A program made the position numbers and the translations under genes. This document shows, in pieces, positions 1 through 6,986 of a stretch of DNA of 12,381 nucleotides (position 1 is its first letter; every line of letters begins with the position of its first letter). The stretch spans positions 1-12,381 of the forward strand of contig USAI01000073.1 of assembly GCA_900552675.1 (NCBI GenBank), read 5' to 3'. The notes below the pieces were generated by a model. That model was not told the DNA's origin and made no database searches. It saw only the letters and a list, made by a program, of their open reading frames with translations. Source of the stretch: an uncultured Prevotella sp. GTDB taxonomy: Bacteria; Bacteroidota; Bacteroidia; Bacteroidales; Bacteroidaceae.

Positions 1-54
1 CCTGCAACCTTCTGATCCGTAGTCAGATGCTCTATTCAGTTGAGCTACGGAGCC
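1..54 (-). tRNA. tRNA-Arg (anticodon ACG), 3' part cut by window edge
   Basis: Read on the minus strand, the sequence begins with acceptor strand GGCTCCG (54 to 48), followed by a D arm (GCTC...GAGC) and an anticodon arm with stem TCTGA/TCAGA. The 7-nt loop is CTACGGA, so the anticodon is ACG, which reads arginine CGN codons after A34 is converted to inosine. The variable region and the first strand of the T stem are present. The rest of the T arm and the 3' acceptor strand lie beyond position 1. Confidence 0.93.
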
Positions 55-72
55 ATTGCTTATTTGCGGTTG

Positions 73-104
73 CAAAGGTAAGCATTTCTTTTTAAACAGC
101 AAAA
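73..104 (-). promoter_or_regulatory. Promoter of tRNA-Arg
   Basis: On the minus strand a perfect Bacteroidota -7 box, TACCTTTG (80 to 73), lies 18 nt before the tRNA 5' end. A TTTTG -33 box (104 to 100) sits 19 nt upstream of it. Spacing and sequence fit the TTTG-N19-21-TAnnTTTG consensus. Confidence 0.75.
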
Positions 105-270
105 TATATTCGCGGTTTTTTCTTATTTTCTTATTAATTTATTTTAGTTTTCCTAAATTTTGACTTAGTCTTCCTTAATAATCTTCTTATTTTTGCCAAA
201 TACTTTTCTTAATTTCTCAAACGCTCTTATTCGTTATTGTTTGTTGTCTATCCATCTTTTACAATGTTAG
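105..270. other. AT-rich intergenic spacer
   Basis: This stretch lies between the end of the channel gene and the tRNA promoter and is strongly AT-rich. I see no gene, no convincing terminator hairpin and no repeat in it. Confidence 0.6.
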
Positions 271-906
271 CTACATATCTTCGTGTAGGGCAGGGAAGGA
301 TATGTGGAATCTTACTGCCAGGAAGCGTATGGTGCACACAACAATGAAGGTGATGAGTGAAACAAATCTTACGTCCATGCCTACCAGCGTGAGACCCCAA
401 TAGACGAAGCCGCCTACGACGCATGCTGTGGCGTATATTTCTTTTTGGAAGATGACGGGTAGGTTGTTGAGCACGACGTCGCGTATGACGCCTCCCATTG
501 AGCCTGTAATGCAGCCCATGATGATGGCCACCCAGAAGGGGTATCCACATTCAAGTGTTTTCTGTATACCAGCGATGGTGAAGAGGGCTAAGCCCAGTGT
601 GTCGAAGATAAACCACGCGTTGTCAAGCTTCTTAAGATAATGTGAGAAGATGAGTGCGAAAAACTGTGCAAAGACAGCGCATATCATATACATCGACGAT
701 GTCATCCAGAAAGGTGGTACGCCCAGCATGACATCGCGCACGGTGCCACCACCTATGGCCACGGCAATACCGCAGATGAACCCTCCGAACCAGTCGAAGT
801 GTTTGGCTGCGGCGTGCCTAATGCCCGACACTACGAATGTGAATGTGCCGAGTACCTCGATGATTTTCATCAACGAGCCATATACTTCGTCAAACTGTGT
901 AATCAT
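271..906 (-). CDS. TRIC-type (UPF0126/YicG) membrane channel protein
   Basis: A 211-residue integral membrane protein of the prokaryotic TRIC family, homologous to trimeric intracellular cation channels and formerly called UPF0126. It has the family's internal duplication. The first half carries GGGTVRDVMLG at about residues 52-62 and the second GGVIRDVVLNNLP at about 138-150. The glycine-rich helix break followed by Arg-Asp is the hallmark of each repeat. Hydrophobic segments fit about seven membrane helices. Family members conduct monovalent cations in vitro, but the physiological substrate in bacteria is uncertain. The start ATG (906-904) overlaps the stop of the upstream dehydrogenase in an ATGA, so translation is probably coupled. 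It is the last gene of the rarA-dehydrogenase-TRIC operon. The short start at Met13 is possible but would break the coupling. Confidence 0.88.
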   Translation of the reverse strand: MITQFDEVYGSLMKIIEVLGTFTFVVSGIRHAAAKHFDWFGGFICGIAVAIGGGTVRDVMLGVPPFWMTSSMYMICAVFAQFFALIFSHYLKKLDNAWFIFDTLGLALFTIAGIQKTLECGYPFWVAIIMGCITGSMGGVIRDVVLNNLPVIFQKEIYATACVVGGFVYWGLTLVGMDVRFVSLITFIVVCTIRFLAVRFHISFPALHEDM

Positions 907-1862
907 ACTTTTGATACAACATTGATGGGATGGCCCTCGACAAAGGCTTTTACATTCTTTTCAGCAATACCCATTAATCGTTTACGAGCTTCAACAGTAG
1001 CCCATGCGATATGTTGGGTGAGATAGGCGTGTGGCTGGGCAAACAGTGGATTGTCGGCAGTAGGTGGTTCTTGTACCATTACATCGGCACCGTAGGCTGC
1101 CAGATGTTCGTTTTCAAGAGCTTCAGCCACATCGTTCTCGTTTACCAGTGGTCCGCGACCTGTATTTATGAGGATAGACCCTTTTCGCATTTTGCTGAGT
1201 GTGGCTTTATTGAACATCTCTTTGGTAGAGGGGGTGAGCGGACAGTGCAGTGAGATAATGTCGGCCACGCCCAGCAATCCTTCAAACGTTGTTTTTTGTA
1301 TGCCAGCGGGCAGCTCTGATGCGTTCTTGCTGGTAACAGCAAACACGTCCATGCCGAAGGCCATAGCCAGCTGAGCAACCTTCATGCCGATGTTACCCAG
1401 ACCGATGATGCCCATGGTGTGTGCCGACAGTTCGCGCATGGGTTCATCCCAATAGCAGAAGTCGGGGTTGTTGCTCCATCGTCCTTCTCGGTTCTGTGTG
1501 GCATAATGGTCAACGCGGTTTGTGATGTTCAGAATATGTGCGAATGTCATTTGTGCCACGCTGTCGGTGCTGTATGCCGGAATGTTAGTAACGGTTACGC
1601 CATGACGTGCCGCGGCTTCAATGTCTACCACATTATATCCAGTGGCCATTACGCCAATATATTTAAGGTTGGGCAATGCTTTGATGGTGTCGTCATCAAA
1701 TACCACCTTATTAGTGAATACGATATCTGCGTCGGCAGCTCGTTGCAGCACCTCTTCATGTGTTGAACGTGGGTAAACGGTCAGTTGTCCGAACTGCTCA
1801 AATGGTTTCCATGACAAGTCGCCAGGATTGAGCCCAGCGCCATCTAATACTACTATTTTCAT
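903..1862 (-). CDS. D-2-hydroxyacid dehydrogenase, glycerate dehydrogenase-like
   Basis: A 319-residue cytoplasmic oxidoreductase of the D-isomer-specific 2-hydroxyacid dehydrogenase family. It would interconvert a 2-keto acid, such as hydroxypyruvate or glyoxylate, and the D-2-hydroxy acid. The full-length fold is present: an N-terminal catalytic half, the Rossmann motif GLGNIG at residues 154-159, and the catalytic triad Arg236 (in NTGRGPL), Glu265 (in VQEPP) and His284 (in TQHIAWA). The closest family by feel is glycerate/hydroxypyruvate reductase (hprA-like), but substrate is not determined by these motifs. The residue that is Asp in NAD-preferring members appears as Thr177 in AVTSKN, so NADP(H) use is possible. 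It starts 15 nt after the rarA stop and shares 4 nt with the TRIC gene, so the three genes look cotranscribed. Confidence 0.87.
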   Translation of the reverse strand: MKIVVLDGAGLNPGDLSWKPFEQFGQLTVYPRSTHEEVLQRAADADIVFTNKVVFDDDTIKALPNLKYIGVMATGYNVVDIEAAARHGVTVTNIPAYSTDSVAQMTFAHILNITNRVDHYATQNREGRWSNNPDFCYWDEPMRELSAHTMGIIGLGNIGMKVAQLAMAFGMDVFAVTSKNASELPAGIQKTTFEGLLGVADIISLHCPLTPSTKEMFNKATLSKMRKGSILINTGRGPLVNENDVAEALENEHLAAYGADVMVQEPPTADNPLFAQPHAYLTQHIAWATVEARKRLMGIAEKNVKAFVEGHPINVVSKV

Positions 1863-1877
1863 ACTTGTTTGTTTTTC

Positions 1878-3149
1878 TTATTTATATCGGTCTCCCCACA
1901 ATCGCACCATGCGTTGATATAGTTTATCTTCGGCGGGCGAGTGTTGGGCTTGCCACAGGCGCGTGTCAGTAAGAGCGTCGGGCATATATTGTTGTTGTAC
2001 AAAATTCTCGGGATAGTCGTGAGCATACTTGTAGCCATCGTGGTAACCCAGTTCGCGCATTAGTGCCGTAGGGGCGTTGCGCAGATGCAGTGGCACAGGT
2101 TGGTTGCCCGTCTTGCGCACCATCTCAAGAGCTGTGTTGATGCCGTTGTATGCCGAGTTGCTCTTCGGACTGGTGGCCAAGTATACCACCGCCTCTGCCA
2201 ACGGAATGCGTCCTTCAGGCCATCCTATCTTCATCACTGCGTCAAAGGCAGCATTGGCCAGCAGCAGGGCGTTAGGGTTTGCCAGTCCGATATCTTCGGC
2301 AGCACTTATCACCACACGTCGGGCTATGAATTGTGGGTCTTCGCCACCTTCAATCATTCGAGCCATCCAGTAGAGCGCGGCATCGGGGTCGCTGCCACGA
2401 ATACTTTTTATGAAGGCCGATATGATGTCGTAGTGCATATCGCCTCCCTTGTCATAGGCCAGTGGGTTTTGTTGCAGTCGGCGTTCCACAATGTTGTCGT
2501 TCAGCACCACCGTTTCGGTGCTTTCTGCCTCTACCACCAGTTCTAATATGTTTAGCAACTTACGAGCATCGCCACCGCTGTATCGCAGTATGGCATCGGT
2601 TTGTTCTAGTAGAATATGGCGTTTGCTTAGTTCCACGTCTTCGGTCACGGCTCGGTTTAGCAGAGCCAGCAAGTCGGCTTTCTCAAGAGGTTTCAGCACA
2701 TACAGCTGGCAGCGTGATAGCAACGGGCGTATAACCTCAAACGAAGGGTTTTCGGTAGTGGCACCTATCAGTGTCACCACACCTTGCTCTACAGCTCCCA
2801 GCAACGAGTCTTGCTGCGATTTACTGAAGCGGTGTATCTCGTCGATAAAGAGTATGGGCGATGCCGTATTGAAGAAATGGTTGTTTTTTGCACGTTCAAT
2901 CACCTCGCGCACATCTTTTACGCCACTGGTAACGGCGCTAAGGGTGTAGAATGGTGTGTCAAGTTTATGTGCAATGATTTGTGCCAAGGTGGTCTTTCCT
3001 ACTCCAGGGGGCCCCCATAGAATGAATGAGGAAATGCGTCCTGCGTCAATCATTCGTCTCAGCACAGCATCTTTTCCCACCAAGTGTTGTTGTCCGACAT
3101 AGTCGTCAAGGCTTTTGGGCCTCATTCTTTCTGCTAAAGGCTGACTCAT
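1878..3149 (-). CDS. rarA: Replication-associated recombination protein A (AAA+ ATPase)
   Basis: A 423-residue AAA+ ATPase of the RarA/MgsA/WRNIP1 family, which acts at stalled replication forks and is related to clamp-loader subunits. Visible motifs are Walker A GPPGVGKT (residues 46-53), Walker B ILFIDE (99-104), sensor 1 around TTEN (131-134), the arginine-finger SRC (145-147) and sensor 2 GDAR (193-196). A full C-terminal tetramerisation domain follows (about 235-423). The frame is open to 3200, but I choose the ATG at 3149. The protein then begins MSQPLAERMRPKSL, as family members do, and a promoter lies between 3170 and 3201, so translation from 3200 would start upstream of transcription. 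It is the first gene of a three-gene operon. Confidence 0.95.
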   Translation of the reverse strand: MSQPLAERMRPKSLDDYVGQQHLVGKDAVLRRMIDAGRISSFILWGPPGVGKTTLAQIIAHKLDTPFYTLSAVTSGVKDVREVIERAKNNHFFNTASPILFIDEIHRFSKSQQDSLLGAVEQGVVTLIGATTENPSFEVIRPLLSRCQLYVLKPLEKADLLALLNRAVTEDVELSKRHILLEQTDAILRYSGGDARKLLNILELVVEAESTETVVLNDNIVERRLQQNPLAYDKGGDMHYDIISAFIKSIRGSDPDAALYWMARMIEGGEDPQFIARRVVISAAEDIGLANPNALLLANAAFDAVMKIGWPEGRIPLAEAVVYLATSPKSNSAYNGINTALEMVRKTGNQPVPLHLRNAPTALMRELGYHDGYKYAHDYPENFVQQQYMPDALTDTRLWQAQHSPAEDKLYQRMVRLWGDRYK

Positions 3150-3169
3150 ATTTTCTTGTTCTAGTAAGG

Positions 3170-3201
3170 CAAAATTAGGAAAAACATACGAAATGAGCAA
3201 A
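3170..3201 (-). promoter_or_regulatory. Promoter of the rarA operon
   Basis: On the minus strand the -33 box TTTG (3201 to 3198) is followed after exactly 20 nt by TAATTTTG (3177 to 3170), which matches TAnnTTTG. Transcription would start near 3163 and leave a leader of about 13 nt before the rarA ATG. Confidence 0.7.
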
Positions 3202-3217
3202 ATTTATTATAGAAAAA

Positions 3218-3249
3218 CTTGTGAATTAGCAATATTGTATATACTTTTG
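3218..3249 (+). promoter_or_regulatory. Promoter of the acidic-tail protein gene
   Basis: TACTTTTG (3242-3249) matches TAnnTTTG. A CTTG -33-like element (3218-3221) sits 20 nt upstream. The start would be near 3256, giving a leader of about 147 nt. It is divergent from, and does not overlap, the rarA promoter. Confidence 0.6.
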
Positions 3250-3402
3250 CAGCACTCCTTGCAGAGGGATGTGTTTTGGTGTCTCCTGTAGTAGGGGCAT
3301 ACAGCCATCTTTTATTTTAGAACTTTGCACGATACGTATGTGCATCAGTATTTAAAGAAAGAGTATATAAATAGAGTATATTGAAAATATTAAGATACAT
3401 AT

Positions 3403-4215
3403 ATGAAACAACAGAAAGGATTGACTTATAAGACATTAACTAAAAGCACTGTGTGGGGTTTGCAGGAGAACGATGTTTTCCGTATGATGGAAGCCGCCGC
3501 TAAAGATGCCGATTTTAAGGACAATTACCGTCACTTTGTTGATATTATCAAGTGTGCATTTGAGGTAGAAGAGGTGAAGGTTGACCGTCCAGAGGTAATT
3601 GCCAAGTATGAGGCTCGTGGCTTAAAAGTGGCTCCTATCAGTATGGACGACAAAAGCGTTGTGAAGTATGGCATTAAAAAGCGCCCCATCCAGCGTGTTA
3701 CCGATCTCACCTATGAGAATATTCATCACATCTCGGCCGTGACGTTGCTTGAGGTTATCGACCGCAACTTTGGCGGAGGCTGGGACTCGTTGTCGCAAAG
3801 CATCCAAGACATTATTGAGAGTGGTTTCGACATCAGCACTACTACATTGCCTAAAGATCGTTTGCACAAGGCTGGTGGCATGTATGAGAAAAAGGTGAAT
3901 GATGGTTTCGAGGTGCTTGAAATACCTAAGGGCTCGTGGGTAGAAGCCATCTTTGCCAAGGAGAAACCTGAGATGCTGAAGATGAAAGACACTTTGGCTG
4001 AGGACAAGATGGAGAAGCGTTTCTCTGATGATGACGACGAGGACGACGATGAAGATTTGCCCGAGATTGACGATCGTTACAATGACGACGACGACGACGA
4101 TGATACGTTTGATGAAGATAAGCTGACAGAAGAAAGCTATCGCACCACCTTCGACACTGATCCCGACGAACTGAATATGGAAGCCGAGGATGTGAGTGAC
4201 GATGACGACTATTAA
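3403..4215 (+). CDS. Hypothetical protein with highly acidic C-terminal tail
   Basis: A 270-residue soluble protein that I do not recognise. Residues 1-200 look like an ordered, mostly helical domain with no signal peptide or membrane segment. Recognisable stretches include WGLQENDVFRMMEAA (18-32) and FGGGWDSLSQSIQDIIE (123-139). Residues about 209-270 are almost entirely Asp and Glu, with runs such as six or more aspartates, and the chain ends DDDDY. Such tails occur in DNA mimics, histone-like-protein partners, RNA polymerase delta-type subunits and chaperone clients, but none of these can be assigned here. The gene has its own promoter and a strong terminator, so it is a single-gene unit between rarA (divergent) and htpG. 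The start ATG is preceded by an A/T-rich leader without a Shine-Dalgarno sequence, as usual for the phylum. Confidence 0.85.
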   Translation: MKQQKGLTYKTLTKSTVWGLQENDVFRMMEAAAKDADFKDNYRHFVDIIKCAFEVEEVKVDRPEVIAKYEARGLKVAPISMDDKSVVKYGIKKRPIQRVTDLTYENIHHISAVTLLEVIDRNFGGGWDSLSQSIQDIIESGFDISTTTLPKDRLHKAGGMYEKKVNDGFEVLEIPKGSWVEAIFAKEKPEMLKMKDTLAEDKMEKRFSDDDDEDDDEDLPEIDDRYNDDDDDDDTFDEDKLTEESYRTTFDTDPDELNMEAEDVSDDDDY

Positions 4216-4245
4216 TATCGTATCGTGTTTTTTTAGAGATACAAT

Positions 4246-4289
4246 GGCGAACCAAGAACGCAATCAGTGTTCTTGGTTCGCCTTTTTTT
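4246..4289 (+). terminator. Rho-independent terminator after the acidic-tail gene
   Basis: A perfect 14-bp stem, GGCGAACCAAGAAC (4246-4259) with its complement (4269-4282), has a 9-nt loop and is followed by seven T residues (4283-4289). It lies 30 nt past the stop codon. Confidence 0.95.
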
Positions 4290-4299
4290 GTTTGCTATG

Positions 4300-4316
4300 T
4301 TGGCACACTATTTGCA
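4300..4316 (+). promoter_or_regulatory. Putative sigma-54 promoter of htpG
   Basis: TTGGCAC-ACTAT-TTGCA matches the sigma-54 (RpoN) consensus TGGCAC-N5-TTGCA. The invariant GG (4302-4303) and GC (4314-4315) are exactly 10 nt apart. Transcription would start near 4327. I find no canonical TAnnTTTG box between the upstream terminator and the htpG ATG. The nearest, ACTATTTG at 4307-4314, lacks the TA at the required position. Confidence 0.55.
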
Positions 4317-4325
4317 TAATGCATG

Positions 4326-4368
4326 GTGAGAACGTTATGGCCTTTTTAGGCTGGTAGTGGGTTCTCGC
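4326..4368 (+). promoter_or_regulatory. Nested hairpin in the htpG leader
   Basis: GTGAGAAC (4326-4333) pairs with GTTCTCGC (4361-4368), 8 bp with one G-U pair. Inside it GCCT (4340-4343) pairs with AGGC (4348-4351) around a TTTT loop. It begins at the predicted sigma-54 start site and ends 64 nt before the htpG ATG. The 60 nt that follow are very A-rich and include two copies of AATAACAGAAA. Confidence 0.45.
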
Positions 4369-4432
4369 AATGAGAAAAACAAAAATAACAGAAACAAGAA
4401 TAACAGAAATAAAAAATAAAACATATACAATT

Positions 4433-6487
4433 ATGCAAAAAGGTAATATCGGGGTTACAACCGAGAACATATTCCCCGTCATCAAAAAGTTCCTCTATTC
4501 TGACCATGAGATTTTCTTGCGCGAGATGGTGTCGAACGCTGTCGATGCTACGCAGAAAATGAAAACGCTGGCCGAGCGTGGCGACTTCAAAGGCGAGCTG
4601 GGTGACCTCACCGTGCGCGTAAGCCTTGATGCCGATAAAGGAACGCTGACCATCAGCGACCGTGGTATAGGTATGACTGAGGAAGAAATTGACAAATATA
4701 TCAACCAGATAGCTTTCTCAGGCGTTAACGACTTCCTCGACAAATATAAGGACAACGCCAATGCCATCATCGGCCACTTTGGTCTTGGCTTCTACTCATC
4801 ATTCATGGTGAGCAAGAAGGTAGAAATTGTTACCCGCAGTTATAAAGACGGTGCTAAGGCCGTAAAATGGAGCTGCGATGGTAGCCCTGAGTTTGAGATT
4901 AGCGATGCCGAGAAGGAAGATCGTGGCTCAGACATTATCCTCTACATTGACGACGATTGCAAAGAGTTTCTCGACAAGATAAAGATACAAGAGTTGCTGA
5001 ACAAGTATTGCAAGTTTATGCCTGTGCCCGTAGCCTTCGGTAAGAAAACCGAGTGGAAGGATGGCAAGCAGGTAGAGACCGAGGAAGACAACGTTATCAA
5101 CAACGTTGAGCCTCTGTGGACCAAGACTCCCAGCACGCTGAAGGACGACGATTATAAGTCGTTCTATCGCACACTTTATCCCATGCAAGACGAGCCGTTG
5201 TTCTGGATACACCTTAACGTCGACTATCCCTTCAACCTCACAGGTATTCTTTATTTCCCGCGCATCAAGAGCAACCTCGAGTTGCAGCGTAACAAGATAC
5301 AGCTCTACTGCAACCAGGTGTTTGTTACCGATCAGGTAGAAGGCATTGTGCCCGAGTTCCTTACCCTGTTGCACGGCGTTATCGACTCGCCCGACATTCC
5401 TTTGAATGTAAGCCGTTCATATTTGCAGAGCGATGCCAATGTAAAGAAGATTTCAACCTACATCACTAAGAAGGTGGCCGACCGCTTGAACAGCATCTTT
5501 AAAGAAAATCGTAAAGAGTATGAGGAGAAGTGGGACGACTTGAAACTCTTCATCCATTACGGCATGCTGTCGCAAGACGACTTCTACGAGCGTGCTAAAG
5601 ACTTCGCCCTCTTGAAGGATGTTGACGGCAAACATTACACTTACGACGAGTATAAAACCCTTATCAAGGATAACCAAACCGATAAGGATGGCAACCTTGT
5701 TTACCTCTACGCCACCGACAAAGAGGGCCAGTATAGCTTCATCGAGAGCGCTAAGGCCAAGGGTTATAGCGTGCTCTTGTTTGATGGACAGCTCGACGTG
5801 CCCATGGCCTCAATGCTTGAGCAAAAGCTGGAGAAGAGCCGCTTTACACGTGTTGACAGCGATGTGGTTGACCATCTTATCGTGAAAGACGACAAGAAGG
5901 AAGAGGCTCTTGACAAAGAAACAAGTGACAATTTGTCAGAGATGTTCCGCTCACAGATGCCAAATATTGACAAGGCCGAGTTCTATGTCCAGGTAGAAGC
6001 GTTGGGCGATCAGGCACTGCCCGTTATCATCACCCAGAGCGAGTATATGCGTCGTATGAAGGAGATGAGCCGCTACCAAGCAGGCATGGCCTTCTACGCA
6101 CAGATGCCCGATGCCTATAACATTGTGCTTAACAGCGACCACGCTCTGATAAAGGGCATTGTTGAAAGTGAGAACGCTGCTTGCGCTGAAGAACTGAAGC
6201 CCGTGGTAAGCGAGATGAAGGGCCTTGAGGCTCGTATTGCCGCCTTGCACCAAAGCCAGAATGGTAAGAAGCCCGAAGAGGTGACACAGGAAGAGAAAGA
6301 CGACCTGAAGAACACCGAGAAGAGCCTTGACGAGCAGCGCACAAAGAAGAAAGACATCCTCACCGCCTTTGCTAAGGACAACAAGGTTGTGCATCAGCTC
6401 ATCGACCTTGCCTTGCTGCAGAACGGCATGCTGAAGGGTGCTGCCCTTGATGCCTTCTTGAAGCGTTCGGTAGACATGATTAAGTAA
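4433..6487 (+). CDS. htpG: Molecular chaperone HtpG (Hsp90 family)
   Basis: A 684-residue cytosolic ATP-dependent chaperone that remodels client proteins as a homodimer, with DnaK helping. The GHKL ATPase domain carries EMVSNAVDA (residues 31-39, with Glu31, Asn35 and Asp38), DRGIGM (76-81) and the lid segment GHFGLGFYS (114-122). The middle domain includes PLNVSRSYLQ, whose Arg corresponds to the catalytic-loop Arg of Hsp90. A charged linker-like stretch near 620-645 precedes the C-terminal dimerisation region. The frame is open to an ATG at 4370, but that ATG sits just 3' of a leader hairpin and would add a low-complexity basic tail. The ATG at 4433 gives MQKGNIGVTTENIFPV, the family N-terminus. 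It is transcribed alone, from a putative sigma-54 promoter to a hairpin terminator. Confidence 0.97.
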   Translation: MQKGNIGVTTENIFPVIKKFLYSDHEIFLREMVSNAVDATQKMKTLAERGDFKGELGDLTVRVSLDADKGTLTISDRGIGMTEEEIDKYINQIAFSGVNDFLDKYKDNANAIIGHFGLGFYSSFMVSKKVEIVTRSYKDGAKAVKWSCDGSPEFEISDAEKEDRGSDIILYIDDDCKEFLDKIKIQELLNKYCKFMPVPVAFGKKTEWKDGKQVETEEDNVINNVEPLWTKTPSTLKDDDYKSFYRTLYPMQDEPLFWIHLNVDYPFNLTGILYFPRIKSNLELQRNKIQLYCNQVFVTDQVEGIVPEFLTLLHGVIDSPDIPLNVSRSYLQSDANVKKISTYITKKVADRLNSIFKENRKEYEEKWDDLKLFIHYGMLSQDDFYERAKDFALLKDVDGKHYTYDEYKTLIKDNQTDKDGNLVYLYATDKEGQYSFIESAKAKGYSVLLFDGQLDVPMASMLEQKLEKSRFTRVDSDVVDHLIVKDDKKEEALDKETSDNLSEMFRSQMPNIDKAEFYVQVEALGDQALPVIITQSEYMRRMKEMSRYQAGMAFYAQMPDAYNIVLNSDHALIKGIVESENAACAEELKPVVSEMKGLEARIAALHQSQNGKKPEEVTQEEKDDLKNTEKSLDEQRTKKKDILTAFAKDNKVVHQLIDLALLQNGMLKGAALDAFLKRSVDMIK

Positions 6488-6514
6488 AGGCTTTTCATGC
6501 AATAGCCGATAATA

Positions 6515-6563
6515 GGTAGAAGATAAACACTCGTGCTGCGGGTGGTTATCTCCTACCTTTTTT
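6515..6563 (+). terminator. Rho-independent terminator of htpG
   Basis: Arms 6515-6532 and 6540-6557 form an 18-position stem with two mismatches and one G-U pair around a 7-nt loop, followed by six T residues. It lies 27 nt after the htpG stop. It is nearly identical in sequence to the hairpin at 7358-7405. Confidence 0.85.
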
Positions 6564-6790
6564 GTTGCCTCTTGCTTAGCAAGGTTCTTTTAAATATATG
6601 AGGTTATCTATTAAGAAGCGTTGGGTGCTGGAGGACGGGGCGCGGAGGCCACCGTCCTACTTAAGTTTGCCATCGTCCTATATGGATAATTCATCGAAAT
6701 TTGTGTTCAAGAAAATGCGCGAAGCGCGAAATAGGTTGCTAAAAACACAACAATATTATCTGAACCGTTCTTCTGGGTATTGTATATTCC
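6564..6790. other. Non-core spacer with a GC-rich hairpin; no convincing gene
   Basis: A 73-codon frame (6598-6819) exists but runs into the tandem repeats and has no family I recognise, so I do not call it. A hairpin at 6633-6657 pairs GGACGGGGC with GCC-A-CCGTCC (9 bp with one bulged A). The motif GCCAYCGTCCTA occurs twice (6648-6659 and 6669-6680). A small palindrome built on CGCG (6718-6728) is also present. Confidence 0.5.
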
Positions 6791-6796
6791 TTCAAA

Positions 6797-6975
6797 GTTG
6801 GTTTGGATTTGGTATGTAATTATGTCAATGTTGGTTTGGATTTGATACGATTTTCTTCAAAGTAGGTTTGGATTTGGTATGTAATTATGTCAATGTTGGT
6901 TTGGTTTTGATACCAATTTTCGTCAATGTTGGTTTGGATTTGATGCAATTTTCTTCAAAAGTTGGTTTGGATTTG
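6797..6975 (+). repeat. Six-copy tandem repeat, 32-33-bp period, core GTTGGTTTGGATTTG
   Basis: Copies of the 15-bp core start at 6797, 6830, 6862, 6895, 6928 and 6961, giving spacings of 33, 32, 33, 33 and 33. Copy 3 has GTAGG and copy 4 has GGTTTTG; the others are exact. The sequences between cores are related, not unique. Copies 1 and 3 share TTCAAAGT...GGTATGTAATTATG, while copies 2, 4 and 5 share TCAATGTT...GAT-C-A-TTTTC, so there is a 66-bp higher-order unit. The array ends 11 nt before a -7 box. Confidence 0.92.
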
Positions 6976-6986
6976 AAAATAATGTG

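Noticed and set aside
3150..3200. N-terminal extension of RarA from 3200
   Set aside because: It would overlap the promoter at 3170-3201 and adds residues not seen in the family.
3622..4263. Long minus-strand open frame opposite the acidic-tail gene, rich in Val and Ile
   Set aside because: It is the antisense shadow of Asp codon runs (GAC/GAT read as GTC/ATC). The plus-strand frame has the promoter and the terminator.
4370..4432. N-terminal extension of HtpG from the ATG at 4370
   Set aside because: The added residues are low-complexity and basic. The Hsp90 family N-terminus starts at the ATG at 4433.
6598..6819. 73-codon open frame downstream of htpG
   Set aside because: It contains the hairpin and runs into the tandem array. 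I recognise no family and see no promoter, so it is more likely non-coding.
6797..6975. Tandem array considered as a CRISPR array
   Set aside because: The sequences between the repeated cores are short (about 18 nt) and related to each other, not unique spacers. There are no cas genes nearby.
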